Assembly: GCA_006218035.1 (NCBI GenBank)
Contig: VBWC01000013.1
Location: 1-44,680 of the forward strand
DNA: 44,680 nt
Origin: Gammaproteobacteria bacterium
GTDB lineage: Bacteria; Pseudomonadota; Gammaproteobacteria; VBWC01
Reading direction: 5' to 3'
The translations under genes and the position numbers were made by a program. Every line of letters starts with the position of its first letter. Positions within the stretch are counted from its first letter, which is position 1. The notes beneath the pieces were generated by a model, which was given only the letters and a program-made list of their open reading frames with translations, was not told the DNA's origin and ran no database searches. Shown here piece by piece: positions 9,343 to 19,410 of this stretch.

Positions 9343-10109
9343 ACGCCCTGCTCGAAACGACCGAACTTCATGTCGGGATCGCCGGACTCGCGGTCTGCCG
9401 AAATCTCACCTTCTCAATCTGCCGGCCTCAGTGCTGGGCGATTCTTGGCAAAAACGGCGCGGGTAAAACAACGCTTTTGCATACATTGGCGGGCCTGCGG
9501 CCCTACGATCACGGTTCAATTCGATTGCTGGGTAAAGACATCGATCAGTGGCCCCGGCGAGATATCGCCAGACATATCGGCGTCACGTTTCAGGACTGCG
9601 ACGACCGTTTTCCCAGCACCGTCCTGGAAACCTCTCTCATCGGCCGCCATCCGTTCCTGAGGCCGTGGCAATGGGAAAGCGACGACGATCGATCGATCGC
9701 CCGCGCAGCCCTGCGTGCCGTTGGTCTTGCCGGTCTGGACCATCGTATCGTATCGACGCTGTCCGGCGGCGAACGGCGACGGCTGGCCATCGCCACCACG
9801 CTGACGCAGGATCCTGACCTCTACTTGCTCGACGAACCGACCAATCATCTCGATGTCCATCACCAAATCGCCGTGCTGGATACGATTACCCGACGGGTAC
9901 GGGAACAGGGAAAATCCGCGATGATGATCCTGCACGACGCCAATCTCGCGTCACGCTACTGCGATCACGTTCTGCTGTTATACGGAGACGGACGGCACGA
10001 ATGCGGACCCGTATCGACCACGCTTACCGAGGCAAACCTCGCCAACGTCTACGGGCATCCGATTCACCGCATTCAGGGACCGGCGGCTGATGTCTTCGTG
10101 CCGGGGTAA
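9339..10109 (+). CDS. BtuD/FecE-type ABC transporter ATP-binding protein
   Basis: A 256-residue ATPase partner of the preceding permease. Walker A is LGKNGAGKTT (about residues 36-45), the Q-loop Gln lies in VTFQD, the signature is LSGGERRR, Walker B is LYLLDEPTNHLD, and the switch His is in ILHDANLA. The GTG start overlaps the permease stop (GTGA), with GAGG at good spacing, which supports translational coupling. The spacing of LSGGE and DEPTNHLD is that of the cobalamin/siderophore importer branch. It is convergent with pilT. Confidence 0.94.
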   Translation: MNALLETTELHVGIAGLAVCRNLTFSICRPQCWAILGKNGAGKTTLLHTLAGLRPYDHGSIRLLGKDIDQWPRRDIARHIGVTFQDCDDRFPSTVLETSLIGRHPFLRPWQWESDDDRSIARAALRAVGLAGLDHRIVSTLSGGERRRLAIATTLTQDPDLYLLDEPTNHLDVHHQIAVLDTITRRVREQGKSAMMILHDANLASRYCDHVLLLYGDGRHECGPVSTTLTEANLANVYGHPIHRIQGPAADVFVPG

Positions 10110-10116
10110 TCCGGGG

Positions 10117-11160
10117 TCACATGTTGGCGAACGCGTCCTTGTTGGCCGCCTTCAAACGAGCGTCCTGTTTGCTGACGACGCCCTGCCGGATCATCTCCAT
10201 CAGGCACTGGTCGAGTGTCTGCATACCGAGCGACTGGCCGGTCTGAATCGCCGAATACATCTGCGGGATCTTGTTCTCGCGGATCAGGTTACGGATCGCC
10301 GGCGTGCCGATCAGTATCTCGTGCGCCGCAACACGACCACCGCCGACGCGTTTTAGCAGCGTCTGGGCAATTACCGCACGCAACGACTCGGACAGCATCG
10401 AACGCACCATTTCTTTCTCCGCCGCCGGAAACACGTCGATGATACGGTCAATCGTCTTGGCCGCGGAGCTCGTATGCAGCGTTCCAAACACGAGGTGACC
10501 GGTTTCCGAAGCAGTCAGCGCCAAACGAATGGTCTCGGGGTCGCGCATTTCGCCGACGAGAATAATGTCCGGATCTTCACGCAGCGCGCTTCGCAGGGCT
10601 TCGTTGAAACCCAGGGTGTCGCGGTGCACCTCGCGCTGGTTGACCAGACATTTCTTGCTGGTGTGGACAAATTCGATCGGGTCCTCGATTGTCAGGATGT
10701 GTCCGAATTCATCCTGATTCTTGAAGTCGAGCATCGCGGCCAGTGTGGTTGACTTGCCGGAACCGGTGGGTCCGGTCACCAGCACCAGGCCCCGCGGATT
10801 TTTTGCGATTTCCTTGAAACTGACCGGACAGCCCAGTTCCTCCAGCGACAGGATGTTCGAGGGAATGGTACGGAACACGCCGCCCATACCGCGGTTCTGG
10901 GTAAAGGCGTTGACGCGAAAACGCGCCAGCCCTTGAATTTCGAACGAGAAGTCGTTCTCATAAAATTCTTCGAAATCCTTGCGTTGTTTATCATTCATGA
11001 TGTCGTACATCATGGATTGAACCGACTTGTGATCAAGGGGCGGTACGTTGACCCGGCGAATGTCGCCGTCAACCCGGATCATCGGCGGCAGTCCCGCTGA
11101 CAGGTGCAAGTCCGATGCACCGTTCTTGACGCTGAATGCGAGTAACTCCGCAATATCCAT
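10117..11160 (-). CDS. pilT: Type IV pilus retraction ATPase PilT
   Basis: A 347-residue PilT, the cytoplasmic hexameric ATPase that depolymerises type IV pili for twitching. Visible features are the N-terminal MDIAELLAFSVKNGASDLHL, Walker A GPTGSGKSTT, the Asp box DPIEFVH, Walker B DPDIILVGEMRDPET, the His box HLVFGTLHTSSA and the C-terminal AIRNLIRE motif needed for retraction. The frame is open far upstream (to 11469), but GGAGG sits eight bases before the ATG at 11160 and family length agrees. The preceding ATG at 11166 is too close to that site. It is divergent from yggS; pilU does not follow. Confidence 0.97.
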   Translation of the reverse strand: MDIAELLAFSVKNGASDLHLSAGLPPMIRVDGDIRRVNVPPLDHKSVQSMMYDIMNDKQRKDFEEFYENDFSFEIQGLARFRVNAFTQNRGMGGVFRTIPSNILSLEELGCPVSFKEIAKNPRGLVLVTGPTGSGKSTTLAAMLDFKNQDEFGHILTIEDPIEFVHTSKKCLVNQREVHRDTLGFNEALRSALREDPDIILVGEMRDPETIRLALTASETGHLVFGTLHTSSAAKTIDRIIDVFPAAEKEMVRSMLSESLRAVIAQTLLKRVGGGRVAAHEILIGTPAIRNLIRENKIPQMYSAIQTGQSLGMQTLDQCLMEMIRQGVVSKQDARLKAANKDAFANM

Positions 11161-11304
11161 CTGCATTACCTCCGGTTCTCTAGCTATATCAGGAGCCTGG
11201 CCGGCTTGTCGGAACCATGGCCTCCAACGGGCGTTAGCGGCAATAGCGTCGGATTCTTGATACATTATCATGCCTGTTGAAAGGCTGTAATCGCCGCGAG
11301 CCCA

Positions 11305-12033
11305 TTGGATACCAAACCGCATTTCATCGCTGAATGTCTCGCCGAGATCCGCGACCGCATTACCCGGGCCGAGCAGGCATATCACCGGCCGCCGCACGCG
11401 GTCACACTGTTGGCGGTCAGCAAAGCGCAGCCGGAGCAGTCCCTCCGTGCCGCTTATAAAGCTGGACAACGATGCTTCGGCGAAAGCTATCTGCAGGAAG
11501 CCTCAGCCAAGATGACCGCGCTCGCCGATCTCGCTATCGACTGGCACTTCATAGGGCGCATGCAGGCGAACAAGACGCGGCAGATTGCGGAGTCATTCAG
11601 CTGGGTCCACGGGGTCGATCGGCTGAAAATTGCACAGCGTCTCAGCGACCAGCGTCCCGGGCACCTGCCACCCCTCAATATCTGCCTGCAAATCAAGCTA
11701 TCCGACGAACCAACCAAAAGCGGCGCCGACCCGGACACGCTGCTGGCGATGGCACGAGATATCACCAAACTAACCGGCACACGGTTACGCGGCCTGAGTG
11801 TAATACCGGAACCGACCAGTAATTTTGCCGCGCAGCGGAAGGTGTTTGGAATACTCCGAGCCGCCGCTGAACGGCTAGCCGACGACGGGATAACGATCGA
11901 TACGCTCTCAATGGGAATGTCTGACGATTTCGAGGCGGCGATCGCCGAAGGGGCGACGATAGTGCGCGTGGGTGCCGCGATATTTGGCGAGCGCCGCATA
12001 ACCTCCGGCGACGGGCTGGTATGCAGCGATTAA
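11305..12033 (+). CDS. yggS: PLP-homeostasis protein, YggS family
   Basis: A 242-residue member of the PLPBP/YggS family. These proteins bind pyridoxal 5'-phosphate and keep vitamin B6 and some amino acid pools in balance; no catalytic activity is established. The PLP lysine lies in TLLAVSKAQP (about residue 36). WHFIGRMQANK, LSMGMSDDFEAAI and VRVGAAIFGER are family signatures. The start is TTG, chosen because the N-terminus aligns with the usual family start; the ribosome-binding site is weak. It heads the yggS-proC-yggT set and is divergent from pilT, the standard gammaproteobacterial order. Confidence 0.94.
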   Translation: MDTKPHFIAECLAEIRDRITRAEQAYHRPPHAVTLLAVSKAQPEQSLRAAYKAGQRCFGESYLQEASAKMTALADLAIDWHFIGRMQANKTRQIAESFSWVHGVDRLKIAQRLSDQRPGHLPPLNICLQIKLSDEPTKSGADPDTLLAMARDITKLTGTRLRGLSVIPEPTSNFAAQRKVFGILRAAAERLADDGITIDTLSMGMSDDFEAAIAEGATIVRVGAAIFGERRITSGDGLVCSD

Positions 12034-12096
12034 TAACAGTATCCTAATCACATAAAAGCCTAGACTTTTTGGACGCTTTCCCATTCCCGACACTTT

Positions 12097-12921
12097 ATGA
12101 GCACGTCAATCGGCTTCATTGGCGGCGGTAACATGGCCCGCAGCCTCATCGGCGGTCTGATAGCCGACGGGATACAACCCGGCGATATCCGGGTTGCCGA
12201 TCCCAACCAACAACAGCTCGATGACATCAGGCTGAGCTTTGGCACCCACGCCACCCTGTCCAACCGGGAGGTAGCGGAGAAATCCGATATCGTTCTGCTG
12301 GCGGTCAAACCACAAAATATTCATGCTGTCTCGACGGAACTGGCGCCCACAATCGAGCACGACAGGCCACTCGTAATTTCTATTGCCGCGGGTATTCGGC
12401 TCGCACATCTTGGCAAATGGCTCGGCGCGACCACTGCGATTGTCCGCGCCATGCCCAATACCCCTGCCCTGGTCAAAAGCGGGGCAACCGTGCTGGTGGC
12501 TAATCGACACGTGTCCACCGGACAGCGTAATCAGGCAGAATCGATCATGCGGGCGGTTGGCATGACGTTATGGCTGGAAGACGAATCGTTGATGGACGCC
12601 GTCACCGCCCTGTCCGGCAGTGGACCAGCCTACTTCTTCTTTGTCATGGAAGCACTTGAACAAGCCGGGGAACAGCTCGGATTGCCGCGCGAGACAGCGC
12701 GCCTGCTTACGCTGCAAACCGCCTTTGGCGCGGCGAAAATGGCCCTCGAAACCACTACCGATAGCCACCTATTGCGCGAACGCGTCACGTCGCCGGGCGG
12801 AACGACCGAGCGCGCCGTGAACGTCCTGAAAGACAATCGACTGGAACAGATATTTAGCGAGGCTCTAACCGCCGCCCGCGATAGGTCTGTTGAACTAGCC
12901 AACATACTGGGTAATGAATGA
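12097..12921 (+). CDS. proC: Pyrroline-5-carboxylate reductase
   Basis: A 274-residue ProC, the NAD(P)H-dependent last step of proline synthesis. The Rossmann motif IGFIGGGNMARSLIGG is at residues 5-20. VLLAVKPQ, VRAMPNTPALV and TALSGSGPAYFF are family blocks, and the C-terminal helix has VTSPGGTTERAVNVL. The start is ATG at 12097. The stop overlaps the yggT start by four bases (ATGA), so the two are probably coupled. It lies about 60 bases downstream of yggS. Confidence 0.97.
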   Translation: MSTSIGFIGGGNMARSLIGGLIADGIQPGDIRVADPNQQQLDDIRLSFGTHATLSNREVAEKSDIVLLAVKPQNIHAVSTELAPTIEHDRPLVISIAAGIRLAHLGKWLGATTAIVRAMPNTPALVKSGATVLVANRHVSTGQRNQAESIMRAVGMTLWLEDESLMDAVTALSGSGPAYFFFVMEALEQAGEQLGLPRETARLLTLQTAFGAAKMALETTTDSHLLRERVTSPGGTTERAVNVLKDNRLEQIFSEALTAARDRSVELANILGNE

Positions 12922-13502
12922 CCGAAAATTTGTACATCGCCGCCTCGGCCAGTCTTGTGATCGGTGCGTTGTTCGGACTATACATTCTCGCCGTCATGGT
13001 GCGGTTGCTATTGCAATGGGTCCGCGCCGATTTTTATAATCCCATTTCACAATTTATCGTAAAAATCACCAATCCAGCCGTGGTGCCACTACGGCGCATC
13101 ATTCCGTCAATTGGCAAAGTCGACACTTCATCAATCTTGGTGCTTCTTGCCCTGCAGGTGATCGAACTGCTGCTCGGACATATTATTGCCGGTCAGCCGT
13201 TTACCGGGACAAGCCTCGCCGTCAGCGCCATCGCCGACCTGATGCGCCTCTTTTTAAACGTGTTCGTTTTTTCGATTTTGATCCAGGTCGTGTTCAGCTG
13301 GATCGGGCCCGGCACGTACAATCCCCTCACCGCCCTGCTTCAGTATTTGACCGCACCAGTACTGCGTCCTTTTCAGCGCATGATTGCACCAATCGCCGGC
13401 ATCGATTTATCGCCTCTCTTTGCGTTGATCACACTGCAACTGATACAGATATTGCTGGTGGCTCCCATCGCCGACCTCGGACATGCGCTTGCGCAGACCT
13501 AA
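12918..13502 (+). CDS. yggT: YggT-family integral membrane protein
   Basis: A 194-residue protein with two repeats of the YggT domain. Each has hydrophobic helices around a motif of the type SWI/QWVRADFYNPISQFI ... PLRRIIPSIGKVDTSSIL and SWIGPGTYNPLTALL ... PFQRMIAPIAGIDLSPLF. Four to five membrane helices are likely. The function is not settled; roles in osmotic stress and in cell division/chloroplast division relatives have been proposed for the family. The ATGA overlap with proC indicates co-expression. Confidence 0.92.
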   Translation: MTENLYIAASASLVIGALFGLYILAVMVRLLLQWVRADFYNPISQFIVKITNPAVVPLRRIIPSIGKVDTSSILVLLALQVIELLLGHIIAGQPFTGTSLAVSAIADLMRLFLNVFVFSILIQVVFSWIGPGTYNPLTALLQYLTAPVLRPFQRMIAPIAGIDLSPLFALITLQLIQILLVAPIADLGHALAQT

Positions 13503-13857
13503 TACGACGCGGATGATCGCAGCGCCCCCAAGCTATCTTTAGGCGGCAGTCAGCCTGGGTTTGTTACCTCGGGAATCTCGTCAGCAGTGTTTGGCAGGAA
13601 TAATACCTAGCCCCATCAGACCGTGCTGCTCTCCGACCAACCCCTTTTCCCTGATATGTCCTTTGATGAAACGTGATGAAGATCGCAGTTGCATCGCGTC
13701 TCTCGGCAACCACGAGTAACCGACTGTTACAAATAGGTAATTTCGCCCAGCAATAATCACTATTGCCCTGTCTATTCAATCAAGGCCGCCGGTTATCGTG
13801 CCGATAAACTCTGATGGAAGGTTCCGGTCCAGTTCTCACCAAGGAAATTAATTCATC
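13503..13857 (+). promoter_or_regulatory. 355-bp leader before the dynamin-like gene with two dyads
   Basis: No gene is seen here. Two inverted repeats lie close together: CAATA-N5-TATTG (13751-13765) and TTATCG-TGC-CGATAA (13793-13807), about 50-100 bases before the ATG at 13858. They could be operators or RNA hairpins. I find no convincing -35/-10 pair and no U-tract terminator after yggT. Confidence 0.35.
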
Positions 13858-15834
13858 ATGGGCGTCCATTCATTGCACATCACCCCGCCGACACAGGCCA
13901 ACAGCCTTAACCGGCAAATGAATGCCTTTGAGCATTGGCGCCTTGATCTCGGCAGTGCAATTACCAGCTGCCAGCAGTGGCTCAATAGCCACGGCTGGGG
14001 GTCTCCCGAGATTGAACTTCGCTTGCACGAAATGCAGGAGCGTCTGCGGTCGGACAAGTTCACAATTGCGTTCGTCGCGGAGTTCTCACGTGGCAAAACT
14101 GAACTCATCAACGCGATATTTTTCGCCGACTATCAGCGCCGATTGTTACCCTCGGACGTCGGCCAAACCACGATGTGTCCGACGGAAATTCTTTACGACC
14201 ATGTCACGAGAGAATCATACATCAGACTCCTGCCCATCGAGACCCGGCTGGCAGACCGGACGATACGGGAATTTAAGGATGATCCTGACCAGTGGACAAC
14301 CATCGCGCTCGATACGGCCAGTCCCGATAAAATGGCCGAAACGTTCCGCGAAGTGATCAAGACAAAGCAGGTCTCGCGAGAAATTGCGGAGCAGCTCGGG
14401 CTGCTGGGGGAGCGCGACGATTGCTTCGCCGACAGTGGCGGGCCGGACTCGGACACAGTGACGATCCCGATGTGGCGTCACGCACTCATCAGTTTTCCTC
14501 ATCCATTGCTGAAGCAGGGCCTGGTGGTGCTCGACACCCCCGGCCTAAACGCCCTGGGAACGGAGCCTGAACTAACCTTCACGATGCTCCCAAGTGCCCA
14601 GGCCGTCATGTTCATACTGGCGGCCGATACCGGCGTAACCGGTAGCGACATGAATATGTGGCGAACCTATATCACGCGGTCGTGCAGCGCCACATCAAGC
14701 AATCTTATCGCTGCCCTGAACAAGATCGATACGCTGTGGGACGATATGAAATCACCGCAGGAAATCGAACATTCAATCAACGAGCAATGCCGAAAAACAG
14801 CGCGGCAGCTGGGCATAGACGTAAGCCGCGTGTTTCCAGTGTCGGCGCAGAAAGGACTGGTCGCTCAAATACGCGGGGACCGACGCCTGCTGACAGCCAG
14901 CCGGCTGGATTCGCTGCAGTCCTTCCTCGCCAATGAAGTGTTACCAGCGAAACAACGCCTGATCTGGGAGAACGTGGTTACGGAAGTCAGCGCCCTGCTC
15001 GACGATACTGGCACGCTAATAGCGACCCGGTTGGCCAAGCTACGCAAGAACCACAGCGACATCTGCGGCCTGCGCGAAAGGAATACCGAGCTCGCCAATA
15101 CCATGATCGCCACGATACGAAAGAAACAGGAAGACTATTACCAAAACGTTGCCTACTTCGAGACCTGCCGTCGCAAGCTCGCCCAGAACTCAAAAATGAT
15201 ACTTGGCACTCTCAATGTTGATGCTATCGACCGGATGGCACAGGAAACACGCGATACCATGGTCGACAGCTGGACCACCTCGGGGCTCAAGAAATGCATG
15301 GCGGATTTCTTTGACGGCGTACGCGACACAATGAAAGTCGCTGAAACGCAGTGTGACCAAGCGGAAGATACCGTCGGAAAAATCTACCAGCGCCTGCAGG
15401 AAGAACATTCTCTGGTGCAAATGAATCTCCGGCCGTTTGATATCGGGAAATTCAGACGAGAGGTCGAAGACCTTCATAGCCGCGCCAAGGATTTCCGTGA
15501 CAGCCGCACCACGACGATGACTGAACAAACTACACTGATAAAAAAATTCTTCGTATCGCTGGTGAGTCATGTGCGCCAGGTCTATGCGATGGCGCATCGG
15601 GAAGCCAAGATATGGTTCGAAGAACTGACTGCACCTCTTATCCGGCAAGTCGAGGACAACCGGGAGTTGCTCGAAAAGCATATGGAGTCCTTGCTGCGCG
15701 TCAACGAATCGCGCAACGAGCTGGCCGAAATGATTCAGGATATTGAGCGACGCATCTCCGTATTCGACGATCATCTGGTTCAGTTGCGTGACCTACGGCA
15801 GAGCATGCACCGAACCAAGCCTGATCACAGCTGA
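13858..15834 (+). CDS. Dynamin-like GTPase
   Basis: A 658-residue soluble protein with a dynamin-type GTPase domain. G1 is AEFSRGKT (residues 74-81), G2 lies in GQTTMCPTE (102-110), G3 is DTPG (226-229) and G4 is NKID (288-291). The rest (about 370-658) is helical and heptad-like, as in the stalk of bacterial dynamin-like proteins. No transmembrane segment is visible, so membrane contact would be peripheral. G1 has Arg-Gly-Lys-Thr, the bacterial 'FSRGKT/S' form. The family remodels or repairs membranes; the job here is unknown. AAGGA lies a little far (12 bases) from the ATG. The gene sits between yggT and metX, where neighbours are usually adjacent. Confidence 0.88.
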   Translation: MGVHSLHITPPTQANSLNRQMNAFEHWRLDLGSAITSCQQWLNSHGWGSPEIELRLHEMQERLRSDKFTIAFVAEFSRGKTELINAIFFADYQRRLLPSDVGQTTMCPTEILYDHVTRESYIRLLPIETRLADRTIREFKDDPDQWTTIALDTASPDKMAETFREVIKTKQVSREIAEQLGLLGERDDCFADSGGPDSDTVTIPMWRHALISFPHPLLKQGLVVLDTPGLNALGTEPELTFTMLPSAQAVMFILAADTGVTGSDMNMWRTYITRSCSATSSNLIAALNKIDTLWDDMKSPQEIEHSINEQCRKTARQLGIDVSRVFPVSAQKGLVAQIRGDRRLLTASRLDSLQSFLANEVLPAKQRLIWENVVTEVSALLDDTGTLIATRLAKLRKNHSDICGLRERNTELANTMIATIRKKQEDYYQNVAYFETCRRKLAQNSKMILGTLNVDAIDRMAQETRDTMVDSWTTSGLKKCMADFFDGVRDTMKVAETQCDQAEDTVGKIYQRLQEEHSLVQMNLRPFDIGKFRREVEDLHSRAKDFRDSRTTTMTEQTTLIKKFFVSLVSHVRQVYAMAHREAKIWFEELTAPLIRQVEDNRELLEKHMESLLRVNESRNELAEMIQDIERRISVFDDHLVQLRDLRQSMHRTKPDHS

Positions 15835-15980
15835 ACGACGCGCTATCAGCATCCTGCCAAGTGTCCCGCAGCATCAATTCCGGCAGGGAGTAGCCCCCAC
15901 CAATTGAGTCGGTTGCATGCACCACCCTCTACCGTTAGACTCAGCGGATTTTTCACCGCTACCGGCGGACGGATCAAGCC

Positions 15981-17126
15981 ATGCCAGAACCGTTTCCGGC
16001 CGACTCCGTCGGCCTGGTTGTGCCAAAATCAATACACTTCGACGAGCCATTGCCGCTGGATGGCGGCAAGACTCTCGAAGACTACGATCTCGTCTATGAA
16101 ACGTACGGCGAACTCAATGCCTCCCGCAGCAATGCGGTGCTGGTTTGCCATGCGCTTTCCAGCGATGCCCATGCGGCGGGATACCACCACGTTGACGACC
16201 GCAAGTCAGGCTGGTGGGAAACATGCATCGGCCCCGGCAAGCCAATCGATACGGAACGTTTTTTTGTCGTTTGTAGCAACAACCTGGGGGGGTGCAAGGG
16301 ATCGACCGGACCCATGAGCGCCAATCCGGCAACAGGCCGGCCCTACGGGCCGGATTTTCCCGTGGTCACGGTGAAGGATTGGACCCGCAGTCAGGCACGC
16401 TTCAGCGACGCACTAGGCATAAAGCAGTGGGCGGCGGTGATCGGCGGCAGCCTGGGTGGCATGCAGGCTTTGCAATGGGCGATCGATCTCCCGAACCGAT
16501 TGCGCCATGCTGTGGTGATCGCAGCAGCACCGAAACTTTCCGCTCAGAACATTGCGTTTAACGAAGTCGCGCGACAGGCGATCCGATCTGATCCGGACTT
16601 TTACGATGGCCGCTACGATGAACATGGTGTAAAGCCTCTCCGCGGCCTCAAACTGGCGCGTATGCTGGGGCACATTACCTATCTGTCGGATGACGCCATG
16701 GGCGGTAAATTCGGCCGGGAACTACGCGACGGAAAATTTGGCTTTGGCTTTGATGTTGAATTTCAGGTCGAGAGCTACCTGCGTCATCAGGCGGAGGCTT
16801 TCGCCGCACACTTTGATGCAAACACCTATTTGCTGATGACCAAAGCCCTGGATTACTTTGATCCCGCGGCGGATTACGACCACAATCTGGCGAAAGCGCT
16901 GGATCACGCTACCGCGAAATTCTTTGTCGTATCGTTCACCAGCGACTGGCGTTTTTCATCCGCCCGCTCGCGCGAAATCGTCAAGGCGTTGCTCGATGAC
17001 GATCAGGATGTCAGCTACGCAGAAATCGAGGCCCATCAGGGTCATGACGCATTTCTAATGCCGATCCCGCATTATTTAGATGTCTTCAAGGCCTACATGA
17101 ACCGGGTTGCCGAGGTATCCCGCTGA
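15981..17126 (+). CDS. metX: Homoserine O-acyltransferase MetX
   Basis: A 381-residue alpha/beta-hydrolase that activates homoserine for methionine synthesis. The nucleophile Ser is in [12 protein letters not shown], the Asp in [12 protein letters not shown] and the His in [10 protein letters not shown], the complete catalytic triad. [13 protein letters not shown] and [11 protein letters not shown] are oxyanion-side motifs. Many proteobacterial MetX enzymes use succinyl-CoA rather than acetyl-CoA; I cannot decide which from this reading. The TGATG overlap with metW shows coupling. The 146 bases upstream hold only a weak promoter-like match and no recognisable SAM riboswitch. Confidence 0.95.
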   Translation: MPEPFPADSVGLVVPKSIHFDEPLPLDGGKTLEDYDLVYETYGELNASRSNAVLVCHALSSDAHAAGYHHVDDRKSGWWETCIGPGKPIDTERFFVVCSNNLGGCKGSTGPMSANPATGRPYGPDFPVVTVKDWTRSQARFSDALGIKQWAAVIGGSLGGMQALQWAIDLPNRLRHAVVIAAAPKLSAQNIAFNEVARQAIRSDPDFYDGRYDEHGVKPLRGLKLARMLGHITYLSDDAMGGKFGRELRDGKFGFGFDVEFQVESYLRHQAEAFAAHFDANTYLLMTKALDYFDPAADYDHNLAKALDHATAKFFVVSFTSDWRFSSARSREIVKALLDDDQDVSYAEIEAHQGHDAFLMPIPHYLDVFKAYMNRVAEVSR

Positions 17127-17734
17127 TGGCGTTGCGTCCGGAACTGGAAATTATCAGCGAGTGGATAGCGCCAGGCAGCCGCATCCTGGATCTCGGCTGC
17201 GGCGACGGCGTGTTGCTGAAATATTTGAGGGATACGCGCAATGTCAACGGCTACGGCATCGAGATCGACGATCAGAACGTACTGCAATGTATCGAGGCCG
17301 GCGTTAATATCATTCAAACCGACTTGGACGCGGGCTTATCGGAGTTCGATGCCGACTCGTTTGACTATGTCGTTATGTCACAGACACTGCAGGCGGTCCA
17401 TTATCCCGACCGGGTTCTCGACGAAATGCTGCGCGTCGGCCGGGAAGGTATCGTGACATTTCCGAATTTCGGCCATTGGCTGGCACGCTTTCAGCTGGCC
17501 ATCACCGGCCATATGCCGGTGTCCAACATTCTGCCCTACGACTGGTATAACAGCCCTAACCTACACCTGTGCACGGTAAAGGATTTCGAGCAGCTCTGTA
17601 CCAAGAAAAATATCGAAATACTGGAACGGACCGTGGTCGACCAGCGCCACAAGCGTTCGCTCGGCATGAGGTTCGCGCCGAACTTGCTAGGTGAAATCGC
17701 CATTTATCGGTTTCGGCGCGGTAAAAAAAGCTAG
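17126..17734 (+). CDS. metW: Methionine biosynthesis protein MetW
   Basis: A 202-residue class I SAM-methyltransferase-fold protein. Motif I is ILDLGCGDGVLLKYL (about residues 20-34), followed by GIEIDD, DYVVMSQTLQAVHYPDRVLDEMLRVG and VTFPNFGHW, all diagnostic of MetW. It is always found with metX in proteobacteria and supports MetX activity in relatives; no methyl acceptor is known. The ATG overlaps the metX stop by one base. The sufB promoter starts about 25 bases after its stop. Confidence 0.95.
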   Translation: MALRPELEIISEWIAPGSRILDLGCGDGVLLKYLRDTRNVNGYGIEIDDQNVLQCIEAGVNIIQTDLDAGLSEFDADSFDYVVMSQTLQAVHYPDRVLDEMLRVGREGIVTFPNFGHWLARFQLAITGHMPVSNILPYDWYNSPNLHLCTVKDFEQLCTKKNIEILERTVVDQRHKRSLGMRFAPNLLGEIAIYRFRRGKKS

Positions 17735-17758
17735 AATATATCGATAATTCCACTAAAC

Positions 17759-17787
17759 TTGACCATGCACCCTGGGACGAGTATATT
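17759..17787 (+). promoter_or_regulatory. Strong predicted sigma-70 promoter of the suf operon
   Basis: TTGACC (17759-17764) and TATATT (17782-17787) are spaced by exactly 17 bases, each five of six consensus. The start site would be near 17794, giving a leader of roughly 140 nt before sufB. The -10 touches the IscR-like site, as expected for direct repression. Confidence 0.75.
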
Positions 17788-17811
17788 TACCTGAGTATTT
17801 TAGTCGGGTTT
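17787..17811 (+). promoter_or_regulatory. Type 1 IscR-binding site overlapping the suf promoter
   Basis: These 25 bases match 22 positions of the E. coli type 1 IscR consensus as I recall it (ATASYYGACTRWWWYAGTC followed by RRSTAT). The core halves CCTGAGT and AGTCGGG are clear. Mismatches are the first base, one core base (G for C) and one near the end. The site spans the -10 edge and predicted start, so [2Fe-2S]-IscR would block transcription when clusters are plentiful. No iscR gene lies in this window, so the regulator must be elsewhere. Confidence 0.75.
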
Positions 17812-17861
17812 ATTTCTTGTGGTTGCTCGAAGCCATTCCGCATTAGCCGATATATTGATAA

Positions 17862-17904
17862 CTAATTGAATAATTAGGTTTATTATCAGGTCACATGCGT
17901 GACC
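17862..17904 (+). promoter_or_regulatory. Two inverted repeats in the sufB leader
   Basis: CTAATT-GAAT-AATTAG (17862-17877) and GGTCAC-ATGC-GTGACC (17889-17904) are both perfect 6-bp dyads downstream of the predicted start site and before the sufB ribosome-binding site. They could be a second operator or leader RNA hairpins. The first does not fit the type 2 IscR consensus when aligned. Confidence 0.35.
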
Positions 17905-17931
17905 GATTGACGATTTTTCAGGGAACTGTCG

Positions 17932-19380
<1,449 letters not shown>

Positions 19381-19410
19381 TTATTTTTCCATCGAGGGCT
19401 TTGTTTCGAT

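Noticed and set aside
11161..11469. N-terminal extension of pilT frame
   Set aside because: GGAGG before the ATG at 11160 and normal PilT length show the extension is untranslated.
15835..15980. SAM-II riboswitch or promoter before metX
   Set aside because: No pseudoknot pattern is visible and the TTGCAT/TAGACT pair is only a weak promoter match.
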